Shown here in pieces: positions 1 through 10,689 of a DNA stretch of 64,000 bases. The stretch lies in NCBI RefSeq assembly GCF_030272615.1, contig NC_081414.1, forward strand, positions 817,200,396 to 817,264,395, read 5' to 3'. The position numbers were made by a program, and so were the translations under genes. This DNA comes from Cryptomeria japonica. Lineage: Eukaryota > Streptophyta > Pinopsida > Cupressales > Cupressaceae. Every line of letters begins with the position of its first letter. The first letter of the stretch is position 1. Under the pieces are notes generated by a model. The model worked only from the letters and a program-made list of their open reading frames with translations. It was not told the DNA's origin and searched no databases.

Positions 1-158
1 GCCACACTAGCTTGAAGCACTTCAACTAGAAACCTTGAAGTTGAGACTACCAACCGGTAGTCATACAACGCTTCCATGTGCCGGTTCCCATAACCATATG
101 CCAATTCACCTTGAACAAGCACACCACTTCACTTTGGCACAAATGTTGGTTCATAGTG

Positions 159-1232
159 TTATACCAGTTTTCTTCTCTTCATCATGTTGATATCAATGAC
201 AACACACAATGTCATTATGTCCTTATACCGGCTCACATAATGCCAACATAAACAGGTTGCTCTCCAACCAATTGCTGCTTGATAGCCACTTGACTGATGG
301 TCATAGGTATTATACCGGTTGGGATTCCAGTTTACAGAGGGTTCCGAGATAACTCCTTGAGTCCTTGGAGGGTATCTCCCAGTGTTGTGCAAAACAGACC
401 TGCATTCAAATGCTCTATGCCCAAACTTGTTGCATGCATAGCAGTTTCCATTGAGTCTATTGGATCTAGGCTTATTGTTTAGAAAATAAGGAAAATTATT
501 GTATGCCTTGCTTCTACACACATTAGCAGTATGTCCTTCCTTGAGACAATTAAAGAAAATAGGTTTAAACTTTTGCTTACCTTTATCCTTGGATGTTGGT
601 TGCTTCTTTGATGCTTCAACTTTTGTTCTAGAGGTTTCACCTTCCTCATACCCAGAGAAACCAAGTCCAGTGGTATTCTTTACCAGTTTTGCCGGTTCAA
701 GCTTTTGCTCTAGCTTAGTAGTACTCTGATTGAATTTGGCAAGTATCTCCTTTGACTTAGTAAGTTCCTTGGAAATAGCAGCATTAGATTCCATCAAGGT
801 TGCATTCTCAGAAATAGCCATGTTTAGTTCACCTTGCATTTCTTCTTTTTCCACTTTACTTTCTTGGAGATGAATAGTAAGGGCACTGATTTCTTGCTTC
901 AACTTGGAGATCTCATGATCTTTGTCTTTTACTAGATCTTCAGCTTTCCTTCAGTTTTTAAGCTATTGACACATTCTGATAGTTAGTCCTTCCAACTCCT
1001 TTCTCAAGTTGGCTTTAGATTCATTTAGTTTTTCAACTTCTTCAACTAGGGCATCCATGTCAGCTTCATCAGAAGAGCTATTTTCAGTAAGTTCCATCAG
1101 TTTCTCAGCATGCTCTCTTCTCTTGGCCAAAGAGGCTTTATACTTGACTTTGAGTTCATCATAGGCTCTCTCAGTCTGAGTGAGATGATGAGTAAGTTCC
1201 CTCATAGTGTATTCCCCCATATCTCCTTCCAA
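159..1232 (-). pseudogene. gag: Damaged gag of the SIRE-like copia element
   Basis: Two reading frames on the minus strand (1232-963 and 902-159) make up one capsid/nucleocapsid relic. The first is a charged heptad-like coiled coil containing TMRELTHHLTQTERAYDELK. The second continues the coiled coil and then has two zinc knuckles: a damaged one (FFNCLKEGHTANVC, first Cys replaced by Phe) and an intact CX2CX4HX4C (CYACNKFGHRAFEC). A stop after residues MCQ near 963 and a frame change before 902 break the gene. Only about 25 bp separate the primer binding site from the first Met, so the normal N-terminal UBN2-type capsid region is missing. The protein would package element RNA in cytoplasmic particles; this copy cannot. 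Confidence 0.75.
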
Positions 1233-1255
1233 GTGGTTAAACTTATAGAAAGGTT

Positions 1256-1268
1256 GGCTCTGATACTA
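1256..1268 (-). other. Primer binding site, initiator-Met tRNA type
   Basis: The minus strand reads TAGTATCAGAGCC, one base from the usual plant copia primer binding site TGGTATCAGAGCC, complementary to the 3' end of initiator methionine tRNA. It sits two bases inside the LTR end, as expected for priming of minus-strand cDNA. Confidence 0.75.
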
Positions 1269-1270
1269 AT

Positions 1271-2433
1271 TGATGAACACTAAGAGGGGGGGGGGTAAAT
1301 TAGTATACTAATAAATACTGAACTCAAACTTCTAAACAATTTATCAGATAACTGGTATAATAGTTTCACTAATAAACTGGTTAAGATAAATACAAACCAA
1401 ATAGAAAATAAAGCATTCACCCACAAAAGAACAATCACCATAGCACAAGATATTTGACATGGAAACCCTAATGGGAAAAACCACGGGGAGCAGAAACTCA
1501 CAAGTAACTATCTGCAGAATAGAAACCAGACTGGTTAAGGTCATACAATGTTTTTCACCAGAATAGATCCTGTTAGGAATCTAGATCTCCGTTAGGAGAT
1601 AAGTCCTGTTAAAGACTACCTTGTGAGAGGATTTGAGATCCATAGTTGTGAACCACCTTGTTAGAGGATTTATAAAGGCTTTGCTAGGCCTACCTGGTTA
1701 AGGGTTTCAGACTTGTCGAAGATGTGAGTAATCAACAAGTGAGTGATCTAGATACTAGCACAATATGATTGGTTAGATCCTTGATAGCTCATTGTTAATG
1801 CATTTCAGCATTACTTCAGTCTTCAATATCTCCACACTCTAACTCTTCACACAGACCTAATCTTCTCTGCAAAGATCACACATAACCTTCTCATACATCA
1901 TACATCTCTTTCACACTTAATAAACCCTAGACATGATGTCCTTATAAAGGAAATTGATTTCATGTTGGTGCAATAAGATTAAACTACAAGTTCCTAGGTT
2001 CAATGCATCTAGACACATTTGGTAACATGACACGAAATCACCACCAAAGTGTCGGTGGATGATAACTCATCACAAAAATATCGGTTGGTAACTCATCACA
2101 GAGTAATACTGGTTCATACAATATACCAATTACCGGTTGTAAAAAATGAAGACTAGAAAATGTTAACTACCTCTTTGTTCCTTTGTACCGCTTGAGATCC
2201 TCGAACTGCTTGAGGTCTTCATACTTCTTGGGTTCTCCATACTACTTGAGTTCTTCGTACCGCTTGAGGTCTTTAGTCGATTTGTGACCAATAAACATCT
2301 TCTGTAAAACACCGATAGTCTAAAGACTATAATACATAATATCAGTTGGAACAATTACCGGTTGAGCATAACTCATACATTAAGAAAGTGTGTGACCATC
2401 AATGACAATCAAAACATCATCAAAATGCCAACA
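1271..2433 (-). repeat. 5' LTR of the SIRE-like copia element (1,163 bp)
   Basis: On the minus strand the LTR begins TGTTGGCATTTTG at 2433 and ends GTGTTCATCA at 1271, so it has TG...CA ends and abuts the primer binding site. It contains several ACCGGT-type motifs (for example near 2132 and 2355), an 18-bp tandem array (2190-2279) and a run of ten or more G residues near 1286. The partner LTR is outside the window, so the borders rest on the start motif and the adjacent primer binding site. Confidence 0.7.
2190..2279. repeat. 18-bp tandem repeat, five units, in the SIRE-like LTR
   Basis: Five consecutive 18-bp units resembling GCTTGAGGTCTTCATACT (2190, 2208, 2226, 2244, 2262); a weaker sixth may precede at 2172. 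Because 18 is a multiple of three, the array leaves an open frame rich in Ser on the minus strand, which is not a gene. Confidence 0.75.
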
Positions 2434-5400
2434 ATCTTATTCATTTACATTATTTTTAATCTATGGATATCTTAAAATTTTGAGGGTATCAAATGATTTT
2501 AAAGTTAACATTACAAATATTTGCAATATTAGAAAACATTATACTATTATTAATAATATCAATTACCTTTTTCAATTTAAAATAATAAAAAAAATTATTT
2601 GAAAAGAATACGAAATAATGATCATTAGAATATTTGCTCAAATAATCGAAAGTTAAAAAGTATTAAATATTGAATTTTGTTGTAAAATGGATATTTATTT
2701 ATTGATTGTCACTATAATTAATTTGTTAAATTACTAAAAATTGATAATAAATACTCTAAAAGTTTAAGAACATCAATAACTTAAAATAATAAAAATATAG
2801 ATGTTACTTCAATTTTTTTCAGTACAATTCGTAAATGTTAAATTATTTTATAATAAATATTGATTATTCCTTTTAGTTTATTCATTTATATAATGATTTA
2901 TAATATTCTAATGTTTTATAATGTTGAAACTCTTTATAATATTAGAAATCATAAAAATAATATTATTGCAAATCATATTGTGAGCTTCCATCAAAATTGA
3001 ACCAAAAAAATTCTTTATAAAGTCATTATCATAGAAAAAACAAACAAATAAAAGGCATGTTAACAACTAAGGCCAAAATACATTTCATTGTAATCAAATT
3101 TTTATTGAAAAACAACAACTATGTATTCTTGCTTTTGTATATGATGTTTTATTTGTAAATATTTTGGGGGATTATTTAATTTATAGAATTTTATTATTTC
3201 TATTAGTTTTATCCATCAACTTAGGTTTTATAAAACATTTTAGAATTTAGTTGAAGTTAGATATGTAAGTTTGATTAAAAAAATGATATAATTTATAGTA
3301 TTATAATGTTTTAAAATAATAATAGAAATGTTATTCTAATATCCAAATTTATTGTAATTAAGCTGCCCCACTTTCTCCACTCTTGAAAAATTGTTACACA
3401 ACAAAAAAAACAAATTAAACATATTAGATTGTCTTGTTTTAATTAGACACTGCAATTTTTATTTAAAACTATTTACATGTGTAATTTTTTTATGTTAAAA
3501 TTAAACCCACACAAAATTTTATATGATTTTTTAAATTGTGTCAGTTGAATACAAGATACCTCAACAACTAACAACAAATATATTTCTCTACCTTCTCATA
3601 TATTTTCTAAAACATATCTTCCTATTAGCATAACTATTGTACCTTGTTCGGTGCAAGTGCTAGTGTATATAGATTAGGGATTTATGTTTCTATGAGCTGA
3701 ACAACAAGATTCACATGTATAAGGATATAGAAATTATTTTTACTTTATTCTACCTATATCAGCCATATTATTGAAATTTTATGACTTGTTCATTAAAAAT
3801 TAGTTATCTCTATGTAAAATATGCTTACATATTTAGTATGATGGAACTCCTTAATCCTTTGTTTTCTCAACCTTATCCTACTGTTTTGGTATTGCTTTGT
3901 TTTGAGGTGTTTCATGATGCAATCTTAGATTAACTCCACACAAATTTATATTTTAAGTTGAGCATGACAATAAGAAACCTCTACTGTTAATTAAAATTTG
4001 TATAATTTGCATTCTTAGCCTCTTAGTGGTTTTAAATTCCCTTCAGCATACTCGTAGGGTGTGAATACACAAAAATATTGTCCTAACTTTATAAGATCTC
4101 ATATCCAGAGAATGATACATTCAACATGAGAACCTTTTTTTCTTTTACAACTTGATAACCATCCACACTAATTATTTCATGATAACATGCTAGTGATGTC
4201 AAGTTTGTACTTAACAAAAAATGTAACTCTTAATGAAAAGATAAGGGGATACCCCTTTTACCCTCTATCTTAGAGCAATATTTTGATTCTCATTAAAATT
4301 ACGCCTATGGAAGAGAACAATGATAGGACTTTCTCTTCTCCCTTCTATCACTTAAGAAATCTCTCAACCAAAACCATCATAAAGTATCTCATCAATTACC
4401 ATCTTTCAAATCAACACATATAATCATCATTAGATATATTACAATGGAAAATAAATAACAAAGTCTTTCTCTTTCATTACACAATATTTTTTTGTTTAAC
4501 TAAACACTTTTAAAGATCTCACAATCATACATGACAATGGGAAAACACAAAAATAAGGCTTTCTCTCCTCCCAACCATAATGGCGTCATGAAGCCCCGTA
4601 GGCTCTAGCCATACCCTTGAGAAAGAAGATTCATTTAGACCCATGATAGTGGGGTCTCACATACTCTATAAATTTACTCTCATCCACTAAAACCCTTTCA
4701 CAACTCTAATAATTTTTCTTCATATAAACACTACATACCAGACTTTGCAACTACATCTCAAACTTGTAACAATAACAAAATGGATTAGAGGAAGTAGAGA
4801 ACTTGTCTCTCTAAACTTATGCATTTTTTTTCCCTCCATCTCTCCAAGGATGGAATCCTTCCTTACCTCCAATCTATCTTCTTTCTCAAAATCCTGCAAG
4901 AGTTCTCCAAAATGGAGAAGTGGGTCACACCCAACTTCCTCTTCACAAACCCAATATAAGGGAGATTAACTTGGAAGACTTGTATAGGGAGGTGACACTA
5001 GTCACCTTTCTATCCTCTTCCTCCATGAGGTCTTTTCCTCATTTAATAGGGGACAACAATTAGGACACCCCATTCCCTAAAGTCCCCTCATAAATAAGGT
5101 ATGGGGGTGGAGGGTTGCGTCTATTCTCACTCCAAAATGGACCTTTCGTACAACATGTTAGCGACAGGTTAGTCAATCGCAACCGTTAATTACAAAATTG
5201 ACGGTGTAAAATGTGCAACTAACACGCGTGTTACTCAATCTGTATCATCATTTTCGAGCCAGAATAGATGTGTCTAGGGTGGAGTAGGTACCCCTCAACT
5301 CATCTTTCCTCCAAATTCGTCACTCATCTTAATGAGGACTTTTGGAGAGTGAAAACAAGTCCTAGAGCCTTTATTGCATGCCCAATAGGCCCCCACATCA

Positions 5401-5836
5401 AAGGTATAGACCCTAGGGATCTATTTTTGTAATTAAAACATGGTAATTGACTCAAAAACACTCATTAAGGACCCACAATAATGAACTCATAAACATATCT
5501 ATGTTGGATAACAAACCTCATTTCCTTTTTAATTAAAACATAATGGTTAGACTTGTAACTTCTCATAAAGGAAGTTAATTTGAAATTAGTTGTTTCTCCA
5601 TTCTCCCATTGTCCTCTTTACTTCCTGCACATAACCAACACATTCACAAGCATAGTTAGATCCCAATTATAAATCCTATTAATTTCTACCATTTCTTTAT
5701 CAAGTTCACTAGGTAATGCTAAGAATAGTCATAAAATCATCTCATTTATAATCCCTTATTCTATCTAACCATTTATTGAAGAAAAGCATGTAACTATTTA
5801 GGGTTGTATTAGTTATACATGAGGTAGGGTGTTACA
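2434..5836. other. AT-rich stretch without a recognisable gene
   Basis: I find no coding region, RNA gene or clear repeat border between the copia LTR and the terpene synthase relic. Codon structure is absent in all frames beyond short chance ORFs. The sequence becomes more mixed after about 4560. At 5827-5836 it reads GGGTGTTACA, resembling the 3' termini of the gypsy LTRs further on (GGGTTATTACA, GGGCATTACA), so an old LTR may end at 5836, but I found no matching start or target duplication. Confidence 0.4.
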
Positions 5837-6052
5837 GTATTGCTATGGTTTGAATAATTAGACGCATGTATTTAACTTAACAAGCAACATGATAAATTAC
5901 ATTCTAAAATGAGATGTAGATTCTTATGATATAAAACTTTATTTTTTCTTATATGAATATTTACAATAAAAGACTTGGATATATGATTCCTATTAAATCA
6001 TATGAAAAATAATGTTAAAAATTATTCAATTTTTTCCATAGTAATATATATA

Positions 6053-7740
6053 TATATTGAAATCCAATTTGGCCAGCTCTAAAATGATTTTGTCCTTCAA
6101 TCTGAAAAATTAAAAAGTAGATAATTTTTTTTTTTAAATTGTGATATTTCTAACTTCAAAAAAATAATTTTTATAATAACATTCTACAACTCTTACCTTG
6201 AGCTATCCAATTCATATATTTATATATAACTTCGTGCCTCCCATCTAGAAAAGTAGAAGGCCATTCATATAGGAGGGCATACTCAGCCTATAAAATTAAG
6301 AATGAACATAAATATAGTTAATATAGAATTTGAGACTTATTATTTGTGTTTTTGTAATCTCTACCTTAGATTTAATATCTATTATTTGGAAAAAAAACAA
6401 AACCAAAAATCTATTACCTCTTTCAGAAAGGTTCTCTTCTTTATATCTTCAGATTTTTCTAACAATTGTTTAAGATAAGCAGAGTTGGAAACTTTAGCAT
6501 CTTCCATAACTATCTCTCCAAGAAATGCTAGAATTTTTAAGAGGTTGATGATGCTTCTCATCATGTGTTCCTCTCTTATATCAATCAAATTACTATCATT
6601 ACTTCATCCACGAGAAATGAACAACCCATTTTTGTCCTTGAAATTCTTAAACACATCTTTTTAATATACAACATGTTAATAAATAATTAAATGTTGGTAA
6701 ATAAGAAGATGACTCGGGAATTGATCATGCTAATGTGGTAGTGTGGATCTGAAATCTTAATTATAATTAAAGAACTTGCGATTTGAAATCGATAAATAAG
6801 TAGAATTTTGAAAAAGGCAAGAAATTAAGAAGCTCAATTAATAGATTTTCTTACAAAATGAGTTAATTGAACACCTATAGAAACATGATAATGATGGAGT
6901 CGAAATACTCTGAGTCCTAAAGTTGTGGCATTCAAATCCGTTGTAACCCTTTCGCATCCTATGATTTGAAATCAACAAGTAAGTAGAATTTTGAAAAAGA
7001 CAAAAAATTAAGATGCTTAAGTACTAAATATTCTCACATAATAAATTAATTGGATACCTGCAGAAACACGATAATGATAGAGTCGAAGTACTTTAAGTCC
7101 TAAAGTTGTGGCATTCAAATCCTTTGTAATGCTTTTACAGCCTAATCCAATCCCCACACTTCCATCCAAATAGCTACATCCATTTAACAGAGAATTTTAA
7201 CACACTTTTTTATTTTAATAATCCAAATCTTAATGTTAATAGAGAATTTTAACACATTTCTAATTCTAACAATCCAAATGTTAATGTTAAGAGAGAACTT
7301 TAATAGACCGATAAACGTAATCAAGAGCTTCTTTTATATCAACCTCAAAATATCGATCTATTCTGAAGCAAGTGCATCAACCATTTCAAGCTGCTTGATC
7401 AGTTTGCATTTCATTTAACAACATTTTGACTTGTTTAACCACTATTTCCACATGTCTACGGTATTCAGATGCCTACAAAATATACAATCACTAATCTAGA
7501 AAAGAAATAGAGATAGCAAAATAATGTAGCAAAGAAATAGAGATAACATAGTAATACAATGAGTATAAGTATATTAGAGTAATGTAGAAAGAAAAGTATC
7601 GGGTATAATGTTTCCATAGATTGGACAAACTCATCATTCCACATATTTAAAGATTTTTGTTGTGTTTTCACGAAAGAAATAGAAGAAATGTTATCTCCCT
7701 TCAAAGTAGACATCGAAGAAGAAATGTTGTGTCCAAAATA
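6053..7740 (-). pseudogene. Terpene synthase pseudogene (TPS-d-like), 3'-truncated
   Basis: Minus-strand pieces match terpene synthase N-terminal (class II-fold) sequence in the right order. First exon about 7740-7600: MWNDEFVQSMETLYP. Exon 7472-7058: ASEYRRHVEIVVKQVKMLL, then LEMVDAL and IDRYFEVDIKEALDYVYR in shifted frames, later [20 protein letters not shown]. Exon 6656-6418: VFKNFKDKNGLFI, then MRSIINL, VMEDAK, YLKQLLEK. Exon 6287-6197: AEYALLYEW. Last piece 6101-6053: LELAKLDFNI. Borders fit AG/GT rules (acceptors before 7472, 6656, 6287, 6101; donors after 7058, 6418, 6197), and the phase across 7058/6656 gives an intact Asp codon. Damage includes frameshifts, stops, an indel-rich stretch near 7150-7300, an exon-end duplication (6781-7140) and loss of the C-terminal catalytic domain with DDxxD. 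Terpene synthases cyclise prenyl diphosphates, usually in plastids or cytosol. Subfamily is inferred from memory of conifer sequences. Confidence 0.8.
6781..7140. repeat. Tandem duplication (183-bp unit) including a terpene synthase exon end
   Basis: Unit one (6781-6963) and unit two (6964 to about 7140) both begin ATTTGAAATC and stay alignable throughout. On the minus strand each encodes a version of [16 protein letters not shown] and each ends at a GT donor (after 7058 in one, after 6875 in the other), so the pseudogene has two alternative copies of the same exon 3' end. Confidence 0.8.
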
Positions 7741-8429
7741 GTTGAGGCCAACAAAAATTTATAAGTTGAATGCTTGTTCTCAACATTACAAGCACACTAA
7801 TATTTATATTTGCCAATGCAAAGAGTAGAATTTGAATGCTTTGCATGGTATTTAGTGTTCAATGAACGTGTTTGGATTTTTAGCCATTTATTTTTCTAGA
7901 AATGTAATTATGCTAAGTGTGTTTAGAAATGTGATGCTTTTCTCTTCAATTCAACTAAATAATTACTTTAATTCACTTATTTAAATTACTTTGATTATTT
8001 TAATTATTTAAATTTGGCTATCCTAATTAAATAATTACACATTGTTTAATTAATTAGCGTCCCTTCCTTCTACCTAATTCATCTTATTAATTACGCTATA
8101 GTCCTTCTTTTATTAATTATTTGATAATAATAAATCATATATTTTAATTAAATTTGACCCTTTTCTTCTATTAAATAAATAAAATACATAATTTGATTAT
8201 TTAACTCACTTATGTCCTTTCCTCCAAATATTCCCTCATAAAATTAATTAATTAAATTAATTAATTCTATTTCCCCACATGTCTCCTAATGCTAACTCTT
8301 ACCTAACCCCTTCTCTAGCCTAACCCATCTAACTAACAAGGTTTTTAGTCAACCCTATCTGTTATCCCTCACCATATGTTTGTACATTACAAAATTTTCC
8401 CTAATTGTGCCTTTGAAAATATCCCAAAT
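7741..8429. other. AT-rich stretch, nothing recognised
   Basis: Short AATTAATTAA-type palindromes near 8240-8270 and no coding signal. Part of it may belong to the LTR-like sequence that follows, but I could not find that LTR's start. Confidence 0.3.
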
Positions 8430-8640
8430 ATCCTAAAACATGGGAATATCTCTCTTTTGGAATAGAACCTTCTTATTTGGGTCTCTCATTCCCAAATAGG
8501 CATGTGTCCTGAGAAACACATGTCATTACTTCCAATGACACGTATCTTTCTTAAGGACACATGTCATTTACATCCATGACACATGCCCTTCTTAGGGATA
8601 CATGTCTCCTTCTCATACCCCTCCATATCCCATTCCAGCC

Positions 8641-8648
8641 TATTTAAA
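8641..8648 (+). promoter_or_regulatory. TATA-like box in the putative Tat-type LTR
   Basis: TATTTAAA in CAGCCTATTTAAACG, preceded within 200 bp by repeated ACACATGT/GACACATG motifs and followed by a pyrimidine-rich start region. The position relative to the proposed LTR end, about 460 bp downstream, suits a U3/R boundary. Inference only. Confidence 0.4.
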
Positions 8649-8671
8649 CGTCCCCTCATTTTCCTTCCTAA

Positions 8672-8794
8672 TTCATCCACTTTCATTTTTCATACTCTCA
8701 TAATGAAGAATTGTTCATCCACTTTCATTTTCATACTCTCATAATGTAGAATTGTCCACCCACTTCCATTTTCATGCCTCATAATGCAGAATTG
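8672..8794. repeat. Three-unit 40-42 bp tandem repeat
   Basis: Units 8672-8713, 8714-8754 and 8755-8794 each run from TTCATCCACTTTCATTTT-like sequence to AT(G)NAGAATTG. They decrease slightly in length (42, 41, 40 bp) and the third is the most diverged. Confidence 0.75.
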
Positions 8795-9112
8795 ATTACT
8801 CACCATCTTGCACATCCATTAATTTTTCACATCCATCTTGCATCCCATTTTAGCTTAATTTTCATCTTGCATTCAATATCATGGAGAAGAATTGAGTATG
8901 TATCATATAGCAAGCACACATCAAATTAGGGGACTATCAAATTGAAGGATAATCTAGATTTTGTAGTTTAATTGCTTCTATTTTGTTTATCTAGTTTTCT
9001 TCCTTATTAATGTCCTAATCTTCAATATTTAGTTAATATGTATATGCTTGATTGTTAATTTTATCTTTTCAATCTATTTAGTTCAACATTCATAATTTTA
9101 TGGATACATTTC

Positions 9113-9131
9113 TGGCACACTCGGTGGGACC
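9113..9131 (+). other. Primer-binding-site-like sequence, Tat type
   Basis: TGGCACACTCGGTGGGACC closely follows a GATACA end. It resembles the TGGCACGCCCGGTGGGACC form I associate with Tat-lineage gypsy elements, with two differences. It differs from the initiator-Met sites of all the other elements in this window. Confidence 0.5.
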
Positions 9132-10689
9132 CACTTCATGGGCCATTTTAATCTTGTGTTGTTGTTTTAGTGATGTTTAAATTGTAGGTTTTGGCACTTG
9201 GAGGCAAAAAATTGCATTCCTATCTTTCCATTTGTAGGATCTAGTAGGGCTTTTCGCATTAGTGACTAGGATTTCACATTCGTATCATCAATATTTTGCA
9301 TGTGTATAATTTGTGTTTCACATTCATCTTGACAGTATTTCATATTCACTCAAAAGTTGTTTCACATTAGTTTGGTCGGTGTTTTGCATGCATCATAGGT
9401 AAAAATGGGTAAGGTCTATAAGTCAGTTTTGTTATTTTTGGGGCCGTGTGTCAATTTTCAATGCTGATTTGCTTCTCGTTTTAAGAATTTATTTTGGAAT
9501 AAGGTAGGTAAATAAGTTTACAATGTTTAACCATATGGCTCATAGTGTTAAGATTAAGCATGCATGATCTCAACAAATAAAAAAATGCAGACAACTACAA
9601 AAATAACATCTTAAGACCTTGCAAGAAGATCAAGTGAATAATGAACCAAAAGAACAAATCAAGTATTTTCAATACTGATAATGAAACCTAGCTTACATAC
9701 ATAAATACATGATTCTTTTGGAAACACAATTAGACTTTTAACGATTTGTGTAAAACTAATCTATCTATTTGTAGGACCTAATTTTTAAGTTTTACATAGA
9801 AACTAGTTTTGCATTTATGAAGTTACTGTTCCACATTCATATTGGTGCTATTTCACATTCATCCAAGTTATATTTCACATTCATCCAGGTTATATTTCAC
9901 ATTCACTTGATAAAGTTTTTTTTTTCTCTATTTATTTCAATCCTTCAAGGTTTTTCTATGTTAGTCATAATCTATCTTCAACATGTGAAAACGTAGAGTG
10001 CAACAGAGGTGTTTTTATTAGTCAAAGACATAAATAATACCTCAAACTACTAATCACTTGCTTGCAGAGGTAGATAAGGAGATTGTTTTATTTTAAGAGT
10101 AAACAATCTTTCAATTGGTTCTTAAAATGAATTCATGTCTTTGGTGTTCGGAACAATTATGCATGTGAGTGGACCTATTGCTAACACACACTATCCTCTC
10201 CCCTAGCTCTCGTGGTCTTGGGTGGGAGAGAAAAGTGTTAGCGGCACTCGATTTACTTTTTCTAGGTAGAGGGTCTGCCTCCTGAGTAGCTAATAAGGTC
10301 GGGTGAGAGGGAATGACCCAAGAAGTACTCTTTTGGCATATAAATATTTGTGATTTTGGCAAAAGCCGTAATCAACTGGTATCATTACATTATACCCATA
10401 CCTGTTGTTTGACTTTGTTCATCAATTCAAGTGTCTAGGTTGATTCCAAAGGCTTGTCATGAGGTTGTTATCTATTATATAAATGTATGGGGGTGATTAA
10501 GGCTTGACTTGTGATTGATTCATATCTTTTTATATGTTCATATGCTTGGATATAAGAATATCACATGGTTATGGCATTTGGAAGTGAACTCATTGATGTA
10601 TCTTGATGGCAAGGCCTAGAGAGGCTCTATGTATGATCTATGATTCTAATTCTTGATTATGGATTCATGTATGATTCATTTGAGATATC
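9132..10689 (+). other. Non-coding leader-like region with TTTCACATTC repeats
   Basis: No gene recognised. Two clusters of the motif TTTCACATTCA and variants occur at about 9270-9400 and 9828-9905. At about 10255-10320 a more GC-balanced segment (TAGAGGGTCTGCCTCCTGAG, then CGGGTGAGAGGGAATGACCC) stands out; it looks like retroelement leader sequence. No gag or pol follows. I take this as the 5' untranslated interior of the Tat-like relic, with low confidence. Confidence 0.35.

Larger units (their letters stand above)
1..2433 (-). mobile_element. Ty1/copia retrotransposon, SIRE/Maximus-like, 5' part only
   Basis: Read on the minus strand this runs LTR (2433 to 1271), primer binding site (1268-1256), then a gag relic (1232 to 159), and leaves the window at base 1. 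The LTR opens TGTTGGCATTTTGATGATG, a start I associate with SIRE/Maximus copia elements. The gag with a long coiled coil followed by two zinc knuckles fits the same group. Protease, integrase, RT and the 3' LTR would lie left of the window. The bases just outside the LTR (2434-2438, ATCTT) should be repeated at the far end if this is a normal insertion. Clade assignment is inference; that it is copia-type is well supported. Confidence 0.75.
8430..9110 (+). repeat. Putative LTR 3' portion of a Tat-type gypsy element
   Basis: The stretch ends in GGATACA just before a Tat-type primer binding site (9113-9131). It holds a promoter-like arrangement: repeated ACACATGT motifs (8470-8600), a TATA-like TATTTAAA (8641-8648), then a three-unit tandem repeat (8672-8794) where a transcribed R/U5 region would be. 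The 5' border and target duplication were not found, and no coding region follows, so this is an incomplete or non-autonomous relic. Confidence 0.5.

Noticed and set aside
5827-5836. Possible 3' end of another gypsy LTR (GGGTGTTACA)
   Set aside because: No matching LTR start, target duplication or second copy could be found upstream; noted only in the gap description.
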